Notes under the pieces: model-generated
The model's input: the letters and a program-made list of their open reading frames with translations, nothing else
Databases searched by the model: none
Told to the model about the DNA's origin: nothing
Program-made: the position numbers and the translations under genes
Part shown: positions 1-6,929 of the stretch, piece after piece
Position numbering within the stretch: position 1 is the first letter of the stretch
How the letters are laid out: each line of letters opens with the position of its first letter
Source of the DNA: Puniceicoccaceae bacterium
GTDB lineage: Bacteria; Verrucomicrobiota; Verrucomicrobiia; Opitutales; Coraliomargaritaceae
DNA length: 6,929 nucleotides
Assembly: GCA_003567255.1 (NCBI GenBank)
Contig: PWZW01000053.1
Location: 1 to 6,929 of the forward strand
Direction: 5' to 3'

Positions 1-950
1 AACTATCCCGTCTGAAAATTGAGGCGAATCGCGCAAATGCCGATCAGCGTCTCCAGTCTGCCGACGAGTACGATAAAGAGAACGTTTCTGATTTCGCGCT
101 TTGGAAGGCGTGGCGGGAGGAAGACGGTGAAAACTTCTGGGAAAGCCCTTGGGGACGTGGGCGCCCCGGTTGGCATATTGAGTGCAGCGCCATGAGTATG
201 CGTTACCTCGGCCCTTCCTTTGATCTGCATTCCGGAGGAATCGACTTGATTTTCCCCCACCATGAAAATGAGATTGCGCAGAGCGAAGGAGCCACCGGGA
301 AGCCTTTTGCCCGGCATTGGTTCCACATCGCCCATCTGAGGGTTGAGGATAAAAAAATGTCCAAATCCCTCGGAAACCTGTACACCGTCGACGATGTGAA
401 GTCCTGGGGATTTGAGGCTCAGGACCTCCGCTACGTGCTCCTGAGCGGGCACTACCGTCAACCGCTCAACTTTCGTAAGGACGCGCTGAAAGCCGGGCAA
501 TCTGCGTTGAGTCGCTTCAAGCACCTCGCCGCTGCATTACCCGTGCCCTCAGCTAATGCTGTGGCTGACCGCGGATGGGGGCCTTTTAGGGCGGTGTTCG
601 AGGCCCTTTGTGAGGACTTAAACACCTCTAAGGCGCTCGGTGCCTTGCATAGTGCTGCCGGAGACCTCGAAAAAGGCCTTAAGTCTGGAAGCTTATCCGA
701 GGATGCCGAACGTGCAGCGGCGGATGGGTTGGCCAATGCCGTTGAGACTTTTGGATTTGACCTGACCACCTACGGACAAGTCTCCAGATCTTCGGAAATT
801 CCTGACGGCGTACAGCAAAAAGCAGCTGAGCGCCAGGTTGCGCGCGAGGCTAAAGACTGGGGTAGGGCAGACGCCCTGCGCGATGAGCTCTTGGAAATGG
901 GCTGGGTTGTGAAGGATACTCCCGACGGTCCGGAGCTCAACCCTGCGTAA
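1..950 (+). CDS. cysS: Cysteinyl-tRNA synthetase, 5'-truncated by the window edge
   Basis: Class Ia aminoacyl-tRNA synthetase that joins cysteine to tRNA-Cys in the cytoplasm using ATP. The reading frame is open from base 3, giving 315 residues before the TAA. The first ATG in this frame (192) is internal, because clear family sequence precedes it, including WHIECSAM. Visible signatures, numbered within the fragment: C61 in HIECSAM, and H86 and E90 in FPHHENEIAQSE, which match three zinc ligands of the E. coli enzyme (C209, H234, E238); KMSKS at 118-122, the ATP-binding loop; and a helical C-terminal DALR-type tRNA-binding region that includes ADALRDELLEMG and ends in DTPDGPELNPA. Alignment to the E. 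coli numbering implies about 148 residues lie upstream, including the HIGH motif and the first zinc Cys. The gene looks intact. No clear terminator follows it. Confidence 0.97.
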   Translation, partial: LSRLKIEANRANADQRLQSADEYDKENVSDFALWKAWREEDGENFWESPWGRGRPGWHIECSAMSMRYLGPSFDLHSGGIDLIFPHHENEIAQSEGATGKPFARHWFHIAHLRVEDKKMSKSLGNLYTVDDVKSWGFEAQDLRYVLLSGHYRQPLNFRKDALKAGQSALSRFKHLAAALPVPSANAVADRGWGPFRAVFEALCEDLNTSKALGALHSAAGDLEKGLKSGSLSEDAERAAADGLANAVETFGFDLTTYGQVSRSSEIPDGVQQKAAERQVAREAKDWGRADALRDELLEMGWVVKDTPDGPELNPA

Positions 951-1023
951 TTCCGCTGACGCCTTCCCTAAGATCTCCTCGCTTTCTGCCTTGCAGTTCT
1001 CCGCAGGCCGCGTACTCTCCGCT

Positions 1024-1053
1024 GCTTTTCCTCGAACGTGAGGCTTTTCCTCG
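1024..1053. repeat. Two direct copies of an 11-base motif upstream of the EF-G gene
   Basis: GCTTTTCCTCG occurs at 1024-1034 and again, identically, at 1043-1053, a 19-base period close to two helical turns. The copies flank AACGTGAG. The GAGG at 1040-1043 can pair with the CCTC of either copy (1030-1033 or 1049-1052), so two exclusive 4-bp stems are possible. The repeat lies 63-92 bases before the EF-G start. It could be a paired protein-binding site or a leader element, but chance is possible and no known operator is recognised. The rest of the gap 951-1115 shows no convincing promoter; TATGCT at 1063-1068 is a poor -10 candidate without a matching -35. Confidence 0.5.
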
Positions 1054-1115
1054 CGACGATTGTATGCTTAACAAAACCACGGACTAAAACAGTCCCAAAC
1101 GTATAGAAAAGATAA

Positions 1116-3206
1116 ATGAGCGACCTCTCAAAATACAGAAACATCGGTATCTTCGCACACGTCGATGCCGGTAAAACCACCACAACTGAGCGTATTTTGA
1201 AGCTCACTGGAAAGATTCACAAACTCGGCGAAGTGCACGATGGTGAGTCCACGACTGACTTCATGGATCAGGAAAAAGAGCGTGGGATCACGATTCAATC
1301 AGCGGCGACCACTTGCTTCTGGAATGACCACCGTTTTAACATCATCGATACTCCCGGGCACGTTGACTTTACCATCGAGGTGTACCGTTCGCTGAAAGTG
1401 CTCGACGGCGGGATTGGTGTCTTCTGTGGCTCTGGAGGAGTCGAGCCTCAGTCCGAGACCAACTGGCGGTACGCGAATGATTCCAAGGTCGCGCGCCTCA
1501 TCTACGTAAACAAGCTGGACCGTACCGGCGCAGATTTTTACAAAGTGGTGGAGCAAGTAAAGAACGTGCTTGGTGCCAATCCACTGGTCATGGTACTGCC
1601 CATCGGTGCTGAAAATGACCTGAAGGGAGTGGTCGACTTGTTGACCCGCAAAGCTTGGGTGTGGGACAGCTCCGGGGATCCGCTGAACTTTGAGATTCAG
1701 GATGTCCCTGCGGATATGGTGGATAAAGTTGAAAAATATCGCGAAATGCTCATCGAAACCGCTGTCGAGCAGGACGATGAGGCGATGGAAATGTACCTTG
1801 GTGGTGAAGAGCCCAGCTTGGAAACCATCAAAAAATGCGTTCGTAAGGGTACCATCCATCTGGACTTTTTCCCTACGTTTTGTGGCTCCTCTTTCAAAAA
1901 CAAAGGCGTACAGAATGTTTTGGACGCCGTCGTCGATTACCTTCCCAGCCCCACGGAAGTTCCCCCTCAGCCAATCATGGACCTTGAGGGTAATGAGTCC
2001 GGGAAGTTCGCGATTGTCGATCAAAAGGGCCCGGTCCGCGCCCTTGCGTTCAAGATCATGGACGATAAGTACGGCGCTTTGACGTTCACCCGTGTTTACT
2101 CCGGTACGATCACCAAGGGAATGAACCTTTTGAATACGTTTACCGGCAAAACCGAACGTATCGGACGCATCGTGCAAATGCACGCGAACGACCGAATCGA
2201 GGTGGAAAATGCAGTGGCTGGCGACATTGTCGCCTTGCTCGGTATCAAAAACGTCCAAACTGGCCACACCCTCTGCGATCCGGATCACCCCGGCACCCTC
2301 GAACCCATGGTCTTCCCGGATCCTGTGATCTCGATTGCCGTTAAGGTAAAGGATCAAAGCCAGTCCGAAAAACTCGGTGTGGCTATCGGTAAAATGGTCG
2401 CCGAGGACCCGTCCTTCCGCGTGGAGACCGACGAGGACTCCGGAGAAACAATCCTTAAGGGGATGGGCGAGCTTCACCTTGATATTAAGGTCGACATCCT
2501 CAAACGCACCTACGGCGTCGAGGTCGAGGTCGGGAAACCACAGGTTGCCTACCGCGAAACTATCACCCAAACCATCAACGACACTTACTTGCACAAGAAG
2601 CAGTCCGGAGGTTCCGGGCAGTTTGCGAAGATCGACTACACCCTCGAGCCGACCGAACCAGGTTCCGGGTTTGAATTCGAGTCCAAGGTTGTGGGTGGTA
2701 ACGTGCCACGTGAATTCTGGCCTGCCGTTGAAAAGGGCTTCCGCACTTCCGTTGAAAAAGGGGTGCTTGCCGGTTATCCATGCCTCGACTTCAAGGTTAC
2801 GCTTAACGATGGTGCCTTCCACGCAGTGGACTCTTCCGCAATGGCCTTCGAAACCGCATCCCGTGCGGCTTACCGCCAGTCCATGCCGAAGGCTTCTCCG
2901 GAAATCCTCGAGCCCATTATGAAACTTGATGTGTTCTGCACGGAGGACAAGATGGGTGACGTTATTGGCGACCTGAACCGACGCCGTGGCATGATCAAAA
3001 TTCAAGAGCCGACCAACACTGGCGTGCGGATTAAAGCTGATGCGCCCTTGAGCGAAATGTTCGGCTACATCGGTGCCCTGCGTACCATGACCTCAGGGCG
3101 CGGACAATTCTCCATGGAGTTCTCGCACTATGCGGCAACGCCAAAGAATGTTTCCGAGCAAGTGATTAAGGAGGCGCGTGAGCGCGAGGAAGCCCGCCGT
3201 AAATAA
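1116..3206 (+). CDS. fusA: Elongation factor G, translational GTPase (second-EF-G-like variant)
   Basis: A 696-residue cytoplasmic GTPase expected to drive translocation of tRNA and mRNA on the ribosome, and possibly ribosome recycling. The five-domain layout is complete. The G domain has AHVDAGKT at 14-21, ERGITI at 55-60, DTPGH at 78-82 (H82 is the catalytic His) and NKLD at 132-135. Domain II is near 300-400 and domain III near 405-480. Domain IV contains SGGSGQF at 497-503 and HAVDSS at 569-574 at its tip. Domain V has [14 protein letters not shown] near 617-627 and [24 protein letters not shown] near 644-667. The start matches the family N-terminus ([23 protein letters not shown]). No Shine-Dalgarno precedes it, only AGAAAAGATAA. 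No str-operon genes (rpsL, rpsG, tuf) adjoin it. [27 protein letters not shown] and NKLD differ from canonical EF-G ([30 protein letters not shown]). They resemble the second EF-G of marine gammaproteobacteria and, in part, mitochondrial EF-G1. The EF-G identity is firm; the subfamily is inferred from memory. Confidence 0.97.
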   Translation: MSDLSKYRNIGIFAHVDAGKTTTTERILKLTGKIHKLGEVHDGESTTDFMDQEKERGITIQSAATTCFWNDHRFNIIDTPGHVDFTIEVYRSLKVLDGGIGVFCGSGGVEPQSETNWRYANDSKVARLIYVNKLDRTGADFYKVVEQVKNVLGANPLVMVLPIGAENDLKGVVDLLTRKAWVWDSSGDPLNFEIQDVPADMVDKVEKYREMLIETAVEQDDEAMEMYLGGEEPSLETIKKCVRKGTIHLDFFPTFCGSSFKNKGVQNVLDAVVDYLPSPTEVPPQPIMDLEGNESGKFAIVDQKGPVRALAFKIMDDKYGALTFTRVYSGTITKGMNLLNTFTGKTERIGRIVQMHANDRIEVENAVAGDIVALLGIKNVQTGHTLCDPDHPGTLEPMVFPDPVISIAVKVKDQSQSEKLGVAIGKMVAEDPSFRVETDEDSGETILKGMGELHLDIKVDILKRTYGVEVEVGKPQVAYRETITQTINDTYLHKKQSGGSGQFAKIDYTLEPTEPGSGFEFESKVVGGNVPREFWPAVEKGFRTSVEKGVLAGYPCLDFKVTLNDGAFHAVDSSAMAFETASRAAYRQSMPKASPEILEPIMKLDVFCTEDKMGDVIGDLNRRRGMIKIQEPTNTGVRIKADAPLSEMFGYIGALRTMTSGRGQFSMEFSHYAATPKNVSEQVIKEAREREEARRK

Positions 3207-3229
3207 GGCCGGCTAGGGATCTTTTTACG

Positions 3230-3262
3230 GGCCCGCTTCCTCACAGAGGAGCGGGCCTTTTT
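3230..3262 (+). terminator. Intrinsic terminator after the EF-G gene
   Basis: A GC-rich hairpin begins 23 bases after the EF-G stop codon. The left arm GGCCCGCT(T)CCTC (3230-3242, with one unpaired T) pairs with GAGGAGCGGGCC (3246-3257) around an ACA loop. It is followed directly by TTTTT (3258-3262). Twelve base pairs with a single bulge and a U-tract make this a strong Rho-independent terminator, separating EF-G transcription from the aminotransferase gene. Confidence 0.93.
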
Positions 3263-3314
3263 CGGTACGCGTGCACTCCCAGCCCTTGGCGCTGGGGTGG
3301 TTCAGTACCCGAAT

Positions 3315-3347
3315 AAAAAAAGGCGATGGCATCCATTGCTACGCGCC
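3315..3347 (-). terminator. Candidate intrinsic terminator on the minus strand
   Basis: Read on the minus strand, ATGG (3336-3333) and CCAT (3329-3326) form a short stem around ATG, extended by GGCG (3347-3344) pairing with CGCC (3325-3322) across a 7-base bulge. A smaller version pairs GCAATGG with CCATCGC with one A.C mismatch. Seven T residues (plus-strand A-run 3315-3321) follow immediately. On the plus strand the stem has no U-tract. No protein gene ends here on the minus strand, so its use depends on an unannotated minus-strand transcript. The stem is imperfect, hence modest confidence. Confidence 0.33.
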
Positions 3348-3438
3348 GAAGGGTCCCGAGCTATTTATCACTCGAATCTCTGCGCCTAAAGTGTTGCTCT
3401 GTGGAGGAAGGCGCTGTACTACTTAACGTTTCTTAAAA
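3315..3438 (-). ncRNA. Candidate small RNA, minus strand, in the EF-G/aminotransferase gap
   Basis: This interval is bounded by a promoter-like pair on the right (3445-3475) and a hairpin plus seven T's on the left (3315-3347), giving a possible transcript of about 120 nt. Two further inverted repeats fall inside it: GCGCCT/AGGCGC (3409-3414 with 3382-3387) and CGAG/CTCG (3371-3374 with 3357-3360). It would therefore have three stem-loops and a U-rich 3' end. No known RNA family is recognised and no plausible reading frame lies within it. The same stems could instead belong to the plus-strand leader of the aminotransferase mRNA. The evidence is architectural only. Confidence 0.25.
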
Positions 3439-3444
3439 ATCTAA

Positions 3445-3475
3445 ATTTTAATGAGTAAAGCACACTATTTGTCAC
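3445..3475 (-). promoter_or_regulatory. Candidate sigma70-type promoter on the minus strand
   Basis: The minus strand reads GTGACA (3475-3470), five of six matches to TTGACA, then 19 bases, then TAAAAT (3450-3445), five of six matches to TATAAT. The spacer is longer than the preferred 17, which weakens the call. The predicted transcript start is near 3438. The -35 lies within the first codons of the aminotransferase gene and the -10 abuts its ATG, so this AT-rich stretch may simply be a low-structure translation start region. Confidence 0.25.
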
Positions 3476-4641
3476 CCTGGGCGAGCAACATTTCGCCCTC
3501 TCCAACCCTGGCCGTGGATGCCAAGGCTAAAGCACTTGCAGCTGCTGGTGAAGATGTTTGCGGGTTTGGTGCAGGTGAGCCCGACTTTGACACCCCCGAA
3601 TTTATCAAAGAAGCCTGTGTAAAGGCATTGCGGGAGGGTAAGACCAAGTATGCCCCCGCGCCCGGCGTGCCTCAGTTGCGATCGCTTCTTGCGGAAAAAT
3701 ACCAAAAAGAAAACGGAATTCAAGGGCTTGAAGCCTCCCAGGTAGTGGTCAGTCCAGGCGGAAAATTCTCCTGTTATTTAGCGATTTTATCTGTGATTGG
3801 TCCGGGAGATGAGGTCGTTATTCCCGCGCCATACTGGGTGAGCTATCCTGAGATGGTAAAGCTCGCCGGTGGTGTCCCCAAGGTGGTTTTTGCCGGACAA
3901 GAGGCAGGATTTAAAATTGATCCAGACCAGTTGCGCGCCGCAATCACACCCAAGACACGGCTGGTCATTCTCAACAGCCCCTCCAATCCAACGGGCGCCG
4001 TGTACTCTCGGGCAGAGCTGGAAGCGCTCGTCGATGTTGCTCTGGAGAAAGATGTCTACGTCATGTCTGACGAGATTTATGAGTACCTCTTGTACGATAG
4101 CGTCAGCCACCATAGCCCTGCTTCCTTCTCCAAGGAAGCGGCAGAGCGAGTGATCACAGTTTCAGGCTTCAGTAAGACTTTTTCAATGACCGGCTGGCGC
4201 CTGGGTACGCTGGTCGCCCCGGCGCCAATTGCCAAGGCCGTCGCGGCTCTCCAGAGCCAGACCAGCTCAAATGCGACGACTTTTGCCCAGTATGGAGCAA
4301 TCGCCGCACTGGAACATGCCGATCAGTCGCGTGCCGCAGTGGGTGAGATGTTAACAGTCTTCGACCGCCGCCGTGAGAAGCTCTTGGCAGGTTTGCAGGC
4401 AATTGAGGGTATCGAGTGCGCGCGCGCGCAGGGTGCCTTTTATCTCTTTCCAAAAATTTCCGGACTGGGAGTGGATAGCGATACGTTTGCCACCCGTTTA
4501 CTCGAAGCCGAAAAGGTTGCGGTGGTTCCCGGGGCAGGCTTTGGGGCTCCCGATTATATGCGCCTGAGTTATGCAACTTCCGATTCCGTCATCGAAAAGG
4601 GCCTGGCTCGTCTGGCCCGTTTTTGCTCAGCGCTTGCCTAG
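3451..4641 (+). CDS. Class I PLP-dependent aminotransferase, aspartate aminotransferase Igamma type
   Basis: A 396-residue cytoplasmic enzyme of PLP fold type I, expected to move amino groups between aspartate and 2-oxoglutarate, giving oxaloacetate and glutamate. It is close in layout to the Thermus thermophilus aspartate aminotransferase. Visible marks: [12 protein letters not shown] near 15-26; AGEPDFDTP at 41-49; TKYAPAPG at 65-72; GGK at 103-105; PYWVSYPEM at 127-135; [11 protein letters not shown] at 175-185 (N179 binds the cofactor ring); DEIYEYL at 207-213 (D207 and Y210 contact PLP); [15 protein letters not shown] at 238-252 with K242 as the Schiff-base lysine; and MRLSYATS at 370-377 with R371 binding the substrate alpha-carboxylate. 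K105 matches the Thermus lysine linked to acidic side-chain recognition, favouring aspartate. Prephenate or another acidic partner cannot be excluded. The start fits the family N-terminus, but no Shine-Dalgarno is present. It is probably co-transcribed with the dehydrogenase gene 47 bases downstream. Confidence 0.93.
   Translation: MSKAHYLSPWASNISPSPTLAVDAKAKALAAAGEDVCGFGAGEPDFDTPEFIKEACVKALREGKTKYAPAPGVPQLRSLLAEKYQKENGIQGLEASQVVVSPGGKFSCYLAILSVIGPGDEVVIPAPYWVSYPEMVKLAGGVPKVVFAGQEAGFKIDPDQLRAAITPKTRLVILNSPSNPTGAVYSRAELEALVDVALEKDVYVMSDEIYEYLLYDSVSHHSPASFSKEAAERVITVSGFSKTFSMTGWRLGTLVAPAPIAKAVAALQSQTSSNATTFAQYGAIAALEHADQSRAAVGEMLTVFDRRREKLLAGLQAIEGIECARAQGAFYLFPKISGLGVDSDTFATRLLEAEKVAVVPGAGFGAPDYMRLSYATSDSVIEKGLARLARFCSALA
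4595..4624 (+). terminator. Terminator-like hairpin inside the 3' end of the aminotransferase gene
   Basis: AAAAGGGCC (4595-4603) can pair with GGCCC (4614-4618) and the following T's across a 10-base loop, and GTTTTT (4619-4624) supplies a U-tract. The element covers codons 382-391 and ends 17 bases before the end of the stop codon. A translating ribosome would cover it, so it may act only on untranslated message or as a partial attenuator ahead of the dehydrogenase gene. It is also nearly symmetric, with TTTT following the stem on the minus strand. The 5-bp GC core and wide loop are weaker than in the element after EF-G. The coding sequence (GLARLARF) may explain it by itself. Confidence 0.3.
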
Positions 4642-4667
4642 CTTCGTAAGTCCGTTTCACAGTTTAG

Positions 4668-6917
<2,250 letters not shown>

Positions 6918-6929
6918 GCTAACGCTTCG

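Noticed and set aside
3..524. A 173-codon minus-strand frame across cysS.
   Set aside because: It is antisense to highly conserved CysRS sequence including the zinc site and KMSKS, and its product has no recognisable motif.
988..1008. A possible cysS terminator hairpin, GCC(T)TGC with GCAGGC.
   Set aside because: The stem is six pairs with a bulge and an 8-base loop, and no T-run follows, so it does not meet the form of an intrinsic terminator.
968..1207. A 79-codon minus-strand frame spanning the cysS-EF-G gap and the EF-G start.
   Set aside because: Half of it is antisense to the conserved EF-G N-terminus. Its arginine-rich end comes from the TCCTCG-rich repeat region. It has no start signal and no family resemblance.
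1299..3005. A 568-codon open frame antisense to the EF-G gene.
   Set aside because: It is in exact codon register with EF-G, so its stop codons would be TTA, CTA or TCA codons in EF-G. EF-G hardly uses these, and the antisense frame ends exactly at a TCA codon (1297-1299). Its translation resembles no family. It is a codon-bias shadow.
3277..3297. A hairpin TCCCAGC/GCTGGGG after the EF-G terminator.
   Set aside because: It has no U-tract and lies beyond a strong terminator. It may be a remnant or a chance stem.
3394..3422. A plus-strand promoter for the aminotransferase gene: TTGCTC, 17 bases, TACTAC.
   Set aside because: Spacing is right, but only three of six bases match at each hexamer. 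It could be real, but is not distinguishable from chance.
3263..3450. A known riboswitch or T-box leader before the aminotransferase gene.
   Set aside because: Short GCGCC/GGCGC stems are present, but I could not match the conserved core of any riboswitch or T-box family, and no terminator/antiterminator pair is seen on the plus strand.

Overview
The window is a stretch of bacterial chromosome with four protein genes, all on the + strand and packed in the normal bacterial way. In order they are the 3' two thirds of cysteinyl-tRNA synthetase (cysS), a complete elongation factor G (fusA type), a complete class I aminotransferase of the aspartate aminotransferase Igamma group, and a complete monomeric NADP-dependent isocitrate dehydrogenase (icd, IDH-II type). 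All four are recognised from family motifs. None shows a frameshift, truncation or missing catalytic residue. There is no sign of a mobile element, CRISPR array, tRNA or rRNA.

Organism: base composition is near balanced, and none of the three visible start codons has a proper Shine-Dalgarno sequence. The EF-G is not in a str operon and resembles the second EF-G found in many bacteria. A marine Verrucomicrobiota of the Opitutae/Puniceicoccales type would fit. That is an impression from protein character and gene style, not something the sequence proves.

Layout: 1-950 is cysS, missing about 150 N-terminal residues including the HIGH motif. The 165-base gap 951-1115 holds an 11-base direct repeat. 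1116-3206 is EF-G, followed by a strong intrinsic terminator (3230-3262), so the first two genes are separated transcriptionally from the rest. The gap 3263-3450 contains several short stems. On the minus strand it also has a promoter-like pair at its right edge and a hairpin plus T-run at its left edge, which together could specify a small RNA of about 120 nt. 3451-4641 is the aminotransferase and 4689-6917 is isocitrate dehydrogenase, with 47 bases between them. A hairpin plus T-run lies inside the last codons of the aminotransferase.

Function: the first half concerns translation (charging tRNA-Cys, ribosome translocation). The second half sits at the 2-oxoglutarate/glutamate node: isocitrate dehydrogenase makes 2-oxoglutarate and NADPH, and the aminotransferase exchanges amino groups between aspartate, glutamate and their oxo acids. 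I see no previously undescribed system. The most useful leads are the possible minus-strand small RNA, the non-canonical EF-G, and the terminator-like element inside the aminotransferase gene.
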